NCBI RefSeq assembly: GCF_900107045.1
Contig: NZ_FNON01000004.1
Location: forward strand, 806,001 to 870,000
Length of the DNA stretch: 64,000 nt
DNA from: Amycolatopsis xylanica
Lineage (GTDB): Bacteria; Actinomycetota; Actinomycetes; Mycobacteriales; Pseudonocardiaceae
Direction of reading: 5' to 3'
Shown in pieces: positions 8,336-16,810 of this stretch; positions within the stretch are counted from its first letter, which is position 1; the number at the start of each line of letters is the position of its first letter. Below the pieces are notes generated by a model that saw only the letters and a list, made by a program, of their open reading frames with translations, did not search any database and was not told where the DNA came from. Made by a program: the position numbers and the translations under genes.

Positions 8336-10222
8336 ATGCATGCCTGGGGGCGGGCTTTCTTTTCGGTGCTGTTGCTGGTGGCTTTCCCGTTCGTCGTGAT
8401 CGCCGTCGGCGCCGGCGGCGTCTACGCGGGCCTGCAGGTCGGCCACCGCGCGGGCGGCTACATCATGCTGGGCGGGATCGGCGTGATGCTGGCGCTCGGG
8501 TTCGGGCTGGTCAGCGCGCTGCGCGCGAAGTTCCCCGCCACCGAGGGACCGCGGCTGACCCGCGAGGAGCAGCCGGGACTGTGGCGGGTGGTCGACGATC
8601 TCGCCCGGCAGGTCAGCACCCGGCCGCCGGACGAGATCGTGCTGGTCGGCGAGATCAACGCGGCGGTCTACGAGGACAGCCGCCTGCTCGGCCTGCGCGC
8701 GGGCAGGCGCACGCTCCTGATCGGCCTGCCCTTGCTGGCCGCGATGAACGTCACCGAGCTGCGCGCGATCCTCGCCCACGAACTCGGGCACTACAGCGGC
8801 GGGCACACCCGGCTGCTCGCGGTCACCTACCGCGGCACCCGCACCCTGGAGCACACCGTCGGCAGGCTCGACTCCGGGCTCGCGAAGACGCTGCTCGACG
8901 GCTATTCGCGGCTGTACCTGCTGATCGCCCAGTCCGCGAACCGAAGACAGGAACTGCAGGCCGACGAGTACATGGTCGCCGCGGCGGGCAAACAGGTCGC
9001 GGCGAACGCGCTGCGCAAGGTCGCGACGCTCAGTCCACTGTGGAACGCCTACTTCGACCGTTACGTCTCGCTCGGTGCGGTCACCAAGCGCACCCCCGAA
9101 GTCCTGCTCGGCTTCCGCGCGTTCCTGAAAGATCCCGCGCAACGGGAATGGGTCGCCCAAACCGCCGACGAAATCCTCGCGAACGAACCGAGTTCCCGCT
9201 TCAACAGCCATCCCTCGACCAGCCGCCGCATCGCCGCCATCGCCGCACTCCCCGACGTGCGGCCGAATATCGACCGCCGCCCAGCCTGGTCGCTCTTGGA
9301 CTCGCCGCGCGAGGACATCACGCACGCCGAACTCGAGGTCCTCATCCGCGACCTCGGGCCACGCGCGCCCTGGGACGAGATCGTCCGCCTCGCCGGGCTC
9401 CGCTCCGTCCACAAGGGAGCGGAGATGCTGGCCGAGGCAGGCAAGGAAAGCGGACTGGCGCCCGGCGGCACGATCGGCGAGGTCATCCAGGTCTTGCGCC
9501 ACGGCGACATCGAGCGCTTGGCCGCGCCGATGCGCAACGAGTCGCTGGCGCCAGAGGTCATCGCCGAAGCCAGCGCGAAGATCGTCACCGAACTGCTCGG
9601 CGACGCCATCGTCTCCGCGCTCGCCGACGCCGGGCACGCCCGCCACGAGCTGAACTGGGGCGGCGGCTGGGAACTCAAGCTGTACGACCAGCCCTTCGAC
9701 ATCGAAGCACTGGTCAAACCCGCCGTCGAAGATCCACGCGCGGTCGGCGAACTCGTCCATCACCTGCAACGGCTGCGCGTGCCAGCCGCGTTCGTCCGCC
9801 CGCCAGGCCAAGAACCCGAGGAAGAGCCGGAACCCCCGGAAACACGCTTGCTCGGGATCCTGAGCGCGCTGCAGGAAGGCCGCAAACTGGTGGACCTCCT
9901 GGTGTGCACCACCGAGCTGATCCTGGTGCCGATGTCGCGCTGGGTGCTGGTGCGCCGCGGTTTCGCCGGGCTCATCGGCGCGGCGGGCATGGTCGACCGC
10001 AAACGGCTGAAGGGCCTCGATCCCAAGACCGTCGACGCCTACCGCCGGATTCCGCTGAGCACGGTCACCGGCGGCGGCTTCACCCAGCGCAGGCTCACCG
10101 AATACCTCGTGCTTTCCCTGCCTGACGGCGAACTCCGCCTGACGCTGAGCAATCACGTCTCGGACTTCGGCGACGCCCGCGCGCGGCTGGAGGACTTCCT
10201 GGAGCGCCGCTCAGACGGCTAG
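8336..10222 (+). CDS. Membrane M48-family zinc metalloprotease
   Basis: 628 aa. Two N-terminal membrane segments (residues about 7-34 and 43-63) precede a protease domain with the zinc motif HELGH (148-152) and the downstream glutamate in QELQADEY (about 206-210), as in HtpX/Ste24-type enzymes. The C-terminal 300 residues are not catalytic and are not recognised; they are much longer than in HtpX (about 290 aa), so this is the large actinobacterial variant. The likely role is membrane-protein quality control. The start lies directly behind a strong hairpin and has no obvious ribosome-binding site. The last four bases (CTAG) are shared with the convergent AraC gene. Confidence 0.88.
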   Translation: MHAWGRAFFSVLLLVAFPFVVIAVGAGGVYAGLQVGHRAGGYIMLGGIGVMLALGFGLVSALRAKFPATEGPRLTREEQPGLWRVVDDLARQVSTRPPDEIVLVGEINAAVYEDSRLLGLRAGRRTLLIGLPLLAAMNVTELRAILAHELGHYSGGHTRLLAVTYRGTRTLEHTVGRLDSGLAKTLLDGYSRLYLLIAQSANRRQELQADEYMVAAAGKQVAANALRKVATLSPLWNAYFDRYVSLGAVTKRTPEVLLGFRAFLKDPAQREWVAQTADEILANEPSSRFNSHPSTSRRIAAIAALPDVRPNIDRRPAWSLLDSPREDITHAELEVLIRDLGPRAPWDEIVRLAGLRSVHKGAEMLAEAGKESGLAPGGTIGEVIQVLRHGDIERLAAPMRNESLAPEVIAEASAKIVTELLGDAIVSALADAGHARHELNWGGGWELKLYDQPFDIEALVKPAVEDPRAVGELVHHLQRLRVPAAFVRPPGQEPEEEPEPPETRLLGILSALQEGRKLVDLLVCTTELILVPMSRWVLVRRGFAGLIGAAGMVDRKRLKGLDPKTVDAYRRIPLSTVTGGGFTQRRLTEYLVLSLPDGELRLTLSNHVSDFGDARARLEDFLERRSDG

Positions 10223-10950
10223 CACGCCGCGGGCTCGGGCAAGCGGCCTTCGAGGAACGCGCCGGGCGGCACGCCCATCGTCTCGCGGAACTCCGCCGTC
10301 ATATGCGACTGGTCGAAGTATCCGGCCTCGGTCGCGGCTTCAGCCCACGCACCCGGCCGGGCATGCGTTAGAACGGTGCGAACCCGGTTGATCCGCAGCA
10401 CCTTTTTCGGTGCCACACCGATGTTTTCGGTGAACAGATCCCGCAAATGCCGTTCGCTGACGCCGAATCGCCGCGCGATCGTGTGCACGGGTGACGGCAG
10501 GTCGCCGATCGCGGAGTGCACCAGGTCGCTCCGCGACAGGTCGCGAGCCGTCCGGCGTGCCAGCCGGGCCAGTAGCTCTGCCTGGATCGTCTTGAGAAGC
10601 GCCTGCCCGGACTCCGGCTCGTCGCCCCAGAGTTCGCTCAGCGGAACGATCTGATCGACGAGTTCGCTCGCGGGCACGCCCAGCAGCAACGGCGCCCGCC
10701 CCGGCCGGATGCGGAGCCGGACACCGAACGGGACCTGCTTGCCCCGGTGATATCGGGCGCGCGTGCGCGGCCCGGTGACCAGCCACCGCCCCGAGCCGTC
10801 GGCTGTCGTCCGGAAGACCAGCGTGGTCGCCGGATCGGGCACATGCGTCAGCACCCGCTGATCGGCCCCCATGGACGCTTCCCGGATATCGGCGATCCAT
10901 GGCCGCAGCGCCGCCGGCACCGGTATCTCGTTCCCCCAGATCCCGCTCAC
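10219..10950 (-). CDS. AraC-family transcriptional regulator
   Basis: 243 aa. The C-terminal half has the two AraC helix-turn-helix motifs (VHTIARRFGVSERHLRDLF, then WAEAATEAGYFDQSHMTAEF) and ends with the family's MGVPPGAF signature. The N-terminal half is a DUF6597-type domain common in small actinobacterial AraC proteins. It is divergent from an NmrA-like oxidoreductase 62 bp away, its most likely target. Its TAG stop overlaps the TAG of the M48 gene in the shared palindrome CTAG at 10219-10222. Confidence 0.9.
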   Translation of the reverse strand: MSGIWGNEIPVPAALRPWIADIREASMGADQRVLTHVPDPATTLVFRTTADGSGRWLVTGPRTRARYHRGKQVPFGVRLRIRPGRAPLLLGVPASELVDQIVPLSELWGDEPESGQALLKTIQAELLARLARRTARDLSRSDLVHSAIGDLPSPVHTIARRFGVSERHLRDLFTENIGVAPKKVLRINRVRTVLTHARPGAWAEAATEAGYFDQSHMTAEFRETMGVPPGAFLEGRLPEPAAC

Positions 10951-11012
10951 ATTTCCACTCTATGCCGAAACTTCCTATCGACGGCCACACCCGCGCTGGC
11001 ACGGTCTCGGTC

Positions 11013-11855
11013 ATGATCCTCATCACCGGTGCGACCGGCACCATCGGCAGCGAAGTGGTCCGCCGCCTGACAGCACGCGGCGAACCCCTGCGCGCACTGA
11101 CCCGCGACCCGTCCCGTGCTCCCTCGGGCGTCGAAACCGTCGTGGGTGATCTCGACCGTCCCGAATCACTCGCACCGGCCGTGGCCGGCGTCGAGGCGGT
11201 CTTCCTGCTGACCCAAGGCGGGCCATCGGCGGCCCGCCACGACCTGGCGATGGTCGAGGCCGCGCGTTCGGCAGGCGTGCGCAAGATCGTGAAGCTGTCC
11301 TCCATCGGGCTCGACGTCCTCGACGAATCCGAGGTCGACTGGCATCGCGAAGGCGAGCGCGCGGTGCGGGACAGCGGCTTGGCGTGGACCATGCTGCGCC
11401 CGTCCGCGTTCGCTTCGAACGCGCTGCGCTGGGCGGCGCCGATCCGCGAGGGCCAGCCCATCCCGAACCTGACCGGGAACGCGGCGCAAGGCGTCGTCGA
11501 TCCCCGCGACGTGGCCGAAGTCGCGGCCGACGCGCTCGTTTCCTCAAAACACGAGGGAGAGATCTACACCTTGACCGGCCCGGAACTGCTGACCACCGCG
11601 GACCAGGCCGACCGGCTGGGCGTGGCGATCGGGACCGCGCTCACGACCGTCGACGTGCCGCTCGGCTCGGTCCGCGCGCAACTGCTCGCGTCCGGAATGG
11701 ACCCCGAGTTCGCCGACGCCACGGTCACCGGACTCGAGATCATCCGCTCCGGCCGCAACGCCGTGCTGGCCGACGGCGTCGAGCGGGCGCTCGGACGTCC
11801 GCCGACCAGCTTCACGGCCTGGGCGACCGACCACGCCCCCGCTTTCAGGTCGTGA
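11013..11855 (+). CDS. NmrA-like NAD(P)-binding oxidoreductase (atypical SDR)
   Basis: 280 aa beginning MILITGATGTIGSEVV, a Rossmann motif G-x-x-G-x-x-G at the extreme N-terminus, which fixes the start at ATG 11013. The rest (HDLAMVEAARSAGVRKIVKL, then the active-site-like SSIGL, and LRPSAFASN) matches the NmrA/SDR_a5 group, which includes quinone reductase 2-like and regulatory NAD(P)-sensing proteins. The usual YxxxK dyad is not evident. The divergent AraC gene probably controls it. Its TGA lies inside a family B palindrome. Confidence 0.88.
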   Translation: MILITGATGTIGSEVVRRLTARGEPLRALTRDPSRAPSGVETVVGDLDRPESLAPAVAGVEAVFLLTQGGPSAARHDLAMVEAARSAGVRKIVKLSSIGLDVLDESEVDWHREGERAVRDSGLAWTMLRPSAFASNALRWAAPIREGQPIPNLTGNAAQGVVDPRDVAEVAADALVSSKHEGEIYTLTGPELLTTADQADRLGVAIGTALTTVDVPLGSVRAQLLASGMDPEFADATVTGLEIIRSGRNAVLADGVERALGRPPTSFTAWATDHAPAFRS

Positions 11856-11894
11856 GTGGCGCGGCCGGTTCTAACCGGCCGGAACACTCACGAC
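11849..11894. terminator. Family B 46-nt palindrome, copy 1
   Basis: Outer arms GTCGTGAGTG/CACTCACGAC and inner arms CGGCCGGTT/AACCGGCCG, centred on CT, with a 3x3 internal mismatch. It lies between the convergent NmrA-like and lipase genes and contains the TGA of the first. Its exact 46-nt length is shared with five other copies in the window. Confidence 0.75.
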
Positions 11895-13207
11895 TACCCC
11901 ACGGGACGGCCGAACAGCGCCAGCAGGTCGTGGTAGAGCACCGACCCGAACGTCACCAGCGCGGAAGGCGAGAGCAGCGAAGACAGCACGGTCTTCGTGC
12001 TGCATCCCGAAGGCGCGGGCTTGCCGGAAAGCCGATCCTTGAGCCAGTTCAACGCGTTCGCGGCCCCGGTCGCGACCAGGATGACGTGCTCGCTCAGGAT
12101 GTCGCGCTGGTACTTCACCCGGGCGCCGCCTGCGCAGTAGTCCCGCACGATCTGGTCGGTGTCCGCGCTGGGCACCAGCTCGTCGTTGACCGAGTGGTAG
12201 ACGAACAGCGGCGCGGTAGGCGTGGCCTTGCCCATGGTCACGTCCGCGAGCACCTGCCGGGGCACCGGCTGGTTCAGCGGGTCCTGAATCGTGAAGTACT
12301 TGAACAGGTCCTTGAACGCGAACGTGGCCGTGTTGCCCGAGTTGCACTGCGTCTTGGCCTTGGCCAGCGCGGCCTTGCCTTCAGCGGTCATGTTCGCGTC
12401 CAGGAACTCCGCGAGCTGCGGGTAGGCCTGCCCGAGCCCGGCGATACCGCTCATCGCGATCCCGGCGAACGGACCGCCGTTCGCGTTCTTCAGCACATGC
12501 GCCGGGTTCACCGGCAGGCCGCCCTCAGCCACGCCCTTGATGTTCAGCTCGGGTGCGTACGACGGCTGCATTTCCGCTGCCCAGCCCGAGGCGAGCGCGC
12601 CACCCGAGTAACCCCACAGGCCGACGGAGGTCTGCGCGTTCAGGCCCAGCGGGGTGAAGTTCTGCGCCGCGCGTATACCGTCCAAAGTGGCGTGACCGGC
12701 TTGTTTCCCCGCCACGTAAGCACTCTTGGGACCTTCGTAGTCCGGCACGCTCACCGCCCAGCCCTGCTGGACAGCAGCGTCGATCAGCAGGATCTCGGCC
12801 TGCGCGACGATGTTGTCGTTCCCGGCGCCCTGCCGCAGCTGATACGAGATCGCGCACTGCGGCGCGGCGCTGTCCTCGGCGACCTGGTAGCTGAGCAGTG
12901 GCCGGGATGAACTCGGCTTCGCGCCCCAGGGCAGCAGGACGGTCGTGACCGTCGCCTGTGGACGGTCCAGTGCGTCGTTCGTGCGATACAGCAGCTGCCA
13001 GGCCTGGACCTTCTGGGGTAGCGCCGCGAACGCCGACACCCCGACTTCCCGTGACCGCAGCACGGTGCCCGGCGCGAGCGACTCGTAACCGTCGGGCGGG
13101 GCGTAGAACGGGTCGCTCTGCGGCGGAGGTGGCGCGGCCGCCATCGCCGGGGCGGCCATTGTGGACACTAGGAGCACAGCACACAGCACAGCGAGGAGCC
13201 TCTTCAT
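11894..13207 (-). CDS. Secreted lipase, LIP family (alpha/beta hydrolase)
   Basis: 437 aa with a clear signal peptide (MKRLLAVLCAVLLVSTMAAP, cut near AMA-AA). The nucleophile elbow GYSGG puts the catalytic serine near residue 201. The core QGWAVSVPDYEGP and the late Asp and His regions (NDELVPSADTD, SEHVILV) match secretory triacylglycerol lipases (LIP family). It is expected to hydrolyse extracellular acylglycerols or esters. Its start overlaps the stop of an acyl-CoA ligase gene (ATGA at 13204-13207), suggesting that released fatty acids are activated by the partner after uptake. Confidence 0.9.
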   Translation of the reverse strand: MKRLLAVLCAVLLVSTMAAPAMAAAPPPPQSDPFYAPPDGYESLAPGTVLRSREVGVSAFAALPQKVQAWQLLYRTNDALDRPQATVTTVLLPWGAKPSSSRPLLSYQVAEDSAAPQCAISYQLRQGAGNDNIVAQAEILLIDAAVQQGWAVSVPDYEGPKSAYVAGKQAGHATLDGIRAAQNFTPLGLNAQTSVGLWGYSGGALASGWAAEMQPSYAPELNIKGVAEGGLPVNPAHVLKNANGGPFAGIAMSGIAGLGQAYPQLAEFLDANMTAEGKAALAKAKTQCNSGNTATFAFKDLFKYFTIQDPLNQPVPRQVLADVTMGKATPTAPLFVYHSVNDELVPSADTDQIVRDYCAGGARVKYQRDILSEHVILVATGAANALNWLKDRLSGKPAPSGCSTKTVLSSLLSPSALVTFGSVLYHDLLALFGRPVG

Positions 13208-14781
13208 TGAGGTACGCCTTCCTGATAGTCGCGGAGCTTCTGGCGGAGCACTTTCCCGGTCGCGTTGCGCGGCAGTTCGCCGAGGAACACGACGTCACGC
13301 GGAACCTTGTAGCGAGCGAGATTTCCCTTGACGTAAGCCTTGACCGTGTCGGCGTCGATCTCCGACGACGGGACCACGAACGCACGCAGCCGCTGGCCGA
13401 ACTCGCGGTCCGGCACGCCGATGACGGCCGCTTCGAGCAGCGCCGGGTGGGACGCGAGCAGGTCCTCGATCTCGGCGGGGAACACGTTCTCGCCGCCGGA
13501 GACGATCATGTCGTCGTCGCGCCCGTCGACGAACAACCTGCCGTCGGCGTCGAAATGGCCGACGTCGCCGCTGGACATCAGGCCGTCGATGATCTCCTTG
13601 GTCCCGCCGCCCGAATAGCCGTCGAACGCGAGGCCGCTGCCGACGAAGATCCGGCCGCGCGTGCCCGCCTCGGTCACCTCCCGGCCTTGCTCGTCGTAAA
13701 GCCGCACGAGACATCCCCTCGGCGGCTTGCCGACCGTGCCGGGCGCGGCACGCCAATCCGCGGGCGTGGCGATGGTGGCGACCGCGACTTCCGTTGAGCC
13801 GTAAAGGTTGTGGATCACGTCGCCGAACAACGCGGTCGCCCTGTTTCCCAGATCGGCGCCCAGTGCCGACCCGGCGCTGAACAGGATCCGCAGGCTGGAC
13901 GTGTCGTGGTCGCGCACGCCGCCGAAGTCGACGATCCGCTGCAGCATCGTCGGCACCACCACGAGCACGTCACACCGATGCTTCGCGATGCCTTCGAGCG
14001 TGGCCCGCACGTCGAACCGCCTGCGGAACACCACGGTCATGCCGAGCGCGAAGGCGAGGATGAACTGCGACAGCCCGGTGCCGTGGAAGGTCGGCGCCGC
14101 GACGTACATCGTCTGCCCGCGGCGCAGCGGGATGCGTTCGAGGAACTGCGCGGCGGCCAGCGGCGAGCGGACCCGGCGCGGCGCGCCCTTCGGCGTCCCG
14201 GTGGTGCCGCTGGTGAGCAGGACCAGCGCGCCACCCGAGCGCGGGAGCTTGAGATCGCGCTGGTCCCCATGCACCAGCTCCTCGACCAGCGACTCGGGAT
14301 ACCGGCGCACCTCGGCGTCGACGTCACCGAGCAGATCCGCGAACTCCTCGTCGTGCACCAGCGCCGAGACCCCCTCGCGCCGCGCGACGTCCGCGAGCTG
14401 CGGGCGGGAGAAGCCGGTGTTCATCAGCAGCAGCCGCGCGCCGAGCTTGGCAGAGGCGAGCATCGCGTCGACGACACCTCGGTGATCCCGGCAGAGCACC
14501 GCGATGACCGACTCCGCGCCGAACCCGTGCGTGAGCCACGCCCTGGCGAGCGCGTTGGACCGGCGATCCAGTTCTCCGTAGGTCACCGGACCGCACTCGT
14601 CGATGATCGCGACGGCGTCCGGATCGCGGCGGGCCGACACCTTCGCGGCGCCCGCGATCGGCCCGAGCCCGCGCACCGCGCGCAGCGACGCCAGCGCCAG
14701 ATCAGGACGGCCGACCTCCACCATCCCGGCTTTGACCAGCACGGACAGCGAGTGACAAGTGGCGCCGATCCGATTGAGCAT
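13204..14781 (-). CDS. Fatty-acyl-CoA synthetase (AMP-forming)
   Basis: 525 aa of the ANL superfamily, activating a carboxylate to an acyl-adenylate and then to the CoA thioester. Motifs in order: P-loop LLTSGTTGTPKGA (about 188-200), NLYGSTE (A5), the hinge region GRDDDMIVSGGENVFPAEIE (A8), and the C-terminal lysine in RNATGKVLR (A10). It resembles mycobacterial FadD2/FadD12-type long-chain ligases. It is first in a two-gene unit with the secreted lipase and is divergent from the DeoR gene. Confidence 0.9.
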   Translation of the reverse strand: MLNRIGATCHSLSVLVKAGMVEVGRPDLALASLRAVRGLGPIAGAAKVSARRDPDAVAIIDECGPVTYGELDRRSNALARAWLTHGFGAESVIAVLCRDHRGVVDAMLASAKLGARLLLMNTGFSRPQLADVARREGVSALVHDEEFADLLGDVDAEVRRYPESLVEELVHGDQRDLKLPRSGGALVLLTSGTTGTPKGAPRRVRSPLAAAQFLERIPLRRGQTMYVAAPTFHGTGLSQFILAFALGMTVVFRRRFDVRATLEGIAKHRCDVLVVVPTMLQRIVDFGGVRDHDTSSLRILFSAGSALGADLGNRATALFGDVIHNLYGSTEVAVATIATPADWRAAPGTVGKPPRGCLVRLYDEQGREVTEAGTRGRIFVGSGLAFDGYSGGGTKEIIDGLMSSGDVGHFDADGRLFVDGRDDDMIVSGGENVFPAEIEDLLASHPALLEAAVIGVPDREFGQRLRAFVVPSSEIDADTVKAYVKGNLARYKVPRDVVFLGELPRNATGKVLRQKLRDYQEGVPQ

Positions 14782-14878
14782 CGTCGAGGCTCCCTCCGGT
14801 CACGGCACCGCCGCCGTGACCTACCGCACAGTAGCTTCGCGGATCGCAATCTGACAAGCCTTCTGACCAGTTTCGTAA

Positions 14879-14906
14879 CGCACAAGGATCTATCAGTTCG
14901 CACAAG
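14879..14906. promoter_or_regulatory. Direct repeats upstream of the DeoR gene
   Basis: CGCACAAG occurs at 14879-14886 and 14899-14906, exactly 20 bp (two helical turns) apart, in the 144-bp divergent region. DeoR-family proteins often bind direct repeats on one helix face, so autoregulation or control of the acyl-CoA ligase is possible. Confidence 0.4.
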
Positions 14907-14925
14907 CCCGTGGTAGAAATCGGAG

Positions 14926-15705
14926 GTGCCGGTAGCCGATCGACTCGACGTCACCCTCCGCCTCGTCCAGGCCGCGGGCCGCATCTCCGTGGCCGACCTG
15001 GCGGACCGGCTCGGCGTGTCCGAAATGACCGTCCGCCGGGATCTCGACGCGCTGCAAGCCCAAGGCCTGCTCCAGCGGATCCGCGGCGCGGCGACCGCCA
15101 CACGCGAGCCCGAATCCGGCTTCGCCGCCCGCGCGAAGTGGCAGGAGGCGACGAAAGCCCGCATCGGCGCGCTCGCGGCGAGCCTGATCCGGCCCGGCGA
15201 GACCGTCCTGCTCGACGCGGGCACGACGACCGTGCACGTCGCCGCGGCGCTCGCCGAACGCGCGCCGGTCACCGTCGGTGTCCTGAGCCTGCAGGCGGCG
15301 GCGCGGCTGACCGACGTTCCGGGCGTCCGACTCCTTCTGCTGGGTGGAGAACCGCGCCCCGCCGAAGGCTCCTTGGTCGGGCCGATAACACTGCGCGCGC
15401 TGAGCGAACTCAGTTTCGACTGTTTCGTGCTTTCACTGGGCGGAATTCACGCCGAAGACGGCTATTCGGAATTCTCACTCGAGGATTCCGCCGTGAAACA
15501 ACTCGCACTCGGGCGCGCCTCCCGCACGATCGCGGTCGCCGACGCGACGAAACTCGGCACGCGCGCGTTCAGCCGGATCGCCGGGCTCGACGCGGCCGCC
15601 GAGTTCGTCACCGACAGTGCCGCCGAGGACCCCGAAACCCACCCGGTCGGCCCGCGCACCCTCGACGCGCTGCGCGAAGCGGGCACGACCGTCCACTTGG
15701 CATAG
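14926..15705 (+). CDS. DeoR-family transcriptional regulator
   Basis: 259 aa. The N-terminal DeoR helix-turn-helix (ISVADLADRLGVSEMTVRRD, residues about 20-39) is followed by a sugar-phosphate-sensing domain with the typical segments LDAGTTTVHVA and LGGEPRPAEGSLVG. The GTG at 14926 directly follows GGAG, too close for a normal ribosome-binding site, so the mRNA may be leaderless or start slightly later. It is followed eleven bases on by a DUF4406-like gene and is divergent from the acyl-CoA ligase. Confidence 0.9.
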   Translation: MPVADRLDVTLRLVQAAGRISVADLADRLGVSEMTVRRDLDALQAQGLLQRIRGAATATREPESGFAARAKWQEATKARIGALAASLIRPGETVLLDAGTTTVHVAAALAERAPVTVGVLSLQAAARLTDVPGVRLLLLGGEPRPAEGSLVGPITLRALSELSFDCFVLSLGGIHAEDGYSEFSLEDSAVKQLALGRASRTIAVADATKLGTRAFSRIAGLDAAAEFVTDSAAEDPETHPVGPRTLDALREAGTTVHLA

Positions 15706-15715
15706 GAGACACCCG

Positions 15716-16087
15716 ATGATGATCTTGGTGGCCGGTCCGTACCGCTCCGGAACCGGCGACGACCCGGCCAAGCTCGCGGCCAACGTCGCCGCGATGCACG
15801 AGGCGGCGCTGCCGCTGTTCCGCGCCGGACATGTGCCGGTGACCGGGGAAGACCTGGCACTGCCGCTCGTCGCACTCGCCGGCTCCACCCGTGTGGGGGA
15901 CGAGGTTTTCGACGAGATCTTCCATCCCATCGCCGAGCGGCTGCTCGAGTATTGCGACGCCGTTTTGCGGATCGGCGGACCGTCCGCCGGAGCGGACGAA
16001 ATGGTCGCCAAGGCGAGTGCCGCCGGGAAGATCATTTACCGCTCGGTGGCGGAGGTGCCACCCGTTCAGCCGTTCAGCGCAGCGTAA
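15716..16087 (+). CDS. DUF4406 / nucleoside 2-deoxyribosyltransferase-like protein
   Basis: 123 aa from ATG 15716 with GGAG nine bases upstream. It begins MILVAGPYRSG and contains DAVLRIGGPSAGADEM. This resembles the N-terminal GPY/F and D-A-x-x-R-x-x-G-x-S-x-G-x-D features of DUF4406 and nucleoside 2-deoxyribosyltransferase-fold proteins. Members often bind nucleotides or sugar phosphates. It probably forms an operon with the DeoR regulator, which may sense a related metabolite. The precise reaction is unknown. Confidence 0.75.
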   Translation: MMILVAGPYRSGTGDDPAKLAANVAAMHEAALPLFRAGHVPVTGEDLALPLVALAGSTRVGDEVFDEIFHPIAERLLEYCDAVLRIGGPSAGADEMVAKASAAGKIIYRSVAEVPPVQPFSAA

Positions 16088-16357
16088 GAACCCTTCACCG
16101 CAACCCGCGTGTGTCGGCGAGGGGAATAACGCAAGATTCATCCAGCGCCCGCTCACACTCCAGGGGTGCCCCAGCAAGTCCCCCGTCAGCGCGAGAGTTA
16201 AGCTGTCCGCCCTTCCGCCGACCGGCCCGGAAAAGATCTCTCCTTGATCGCCATCCCCGCCGATCCCCGGTAATGGTCGTAACGAACGCCTGTCCCCGCG
16301 CGAGTGACAACTCAATCCCGCGGACGGGAGCACGGAAACGGACAAAGGAGTCCACCC

Positions 16358-16777
16358 TTGCCAGCAGTTCTCATCCTCACCGCGCTGGCTGTTTTCTGCA
16401 CGCTGGTCTACATCCAGGCCAAAGCGCACCAACAGCTCGACGTGGAAACACCTGCCGCGACACGGCAGGCGAGCGACATCGTCCGACAGCAGTTCCGCGA
16501 CTGGAAACCCGTTTCCGGCCCCGGCACGTTCAACTTCCAGCCACGCCAACGTGATCACGCCCCGACCCTGTCGATCACGGTCAGCGGCACCGAGGTCAGC
16601 AGCACGGTGACCATCTGGGCCTCGCGGTACGACTCGTCCTATCGCGGGATGTACCACGCCACGCTGCTGTGGTGGCGTCAGCGCGGGCTCGTCAAGCAGC
16701 TCACCCGTGACGACCTCCCGGTCCCCGGCTTCCTTTCGGCCAGCTCTCACATGGTGAGCACCCTGCGCGTGTCCTAG
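16358..16777 (+). CDS. Small membrane-anchored protein of unknown function
   Basis: 139 aa if begun at TTG 16358, which has AAAGGAG seven bases upstream; a longer frame from 16304 lacks a ribosome-binding site. One N-terminal transmembrane helix (PAVLILTALAVFCTLVYI) is followed by a roughly 110-residue extracytoplasmic domain with alternating beta-like segments (TLSITVSGTEVSSTVTIWAS). No family is recognised. The 270 bases upstream (16088-16357) hold no gene and presumably its promoter. Confidence 0.65.
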   Translation: MPAVLILTALAVFCTLVYIQAKAHQQLDVETPAATRQASDIVRQQFRDWKPVSGPGTFNFQPRQRDHAPTLSITVSGTEVSSTVTIWASRYDSSYRGMYHATLLWWRQRGLVKQLTRDDLPVPGFLSASSHMVSTLRVS

Positions 16778-16810
16778 GCAACCCCGCGCACGCGTGTAAC
16801 CATCTTGGCC

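Noticed and set aside
8303..10156. 617-residue frame antisense to the M48 protease
   Set aside because: A shadow frame; the plus strand has HELGH and membrane segments.
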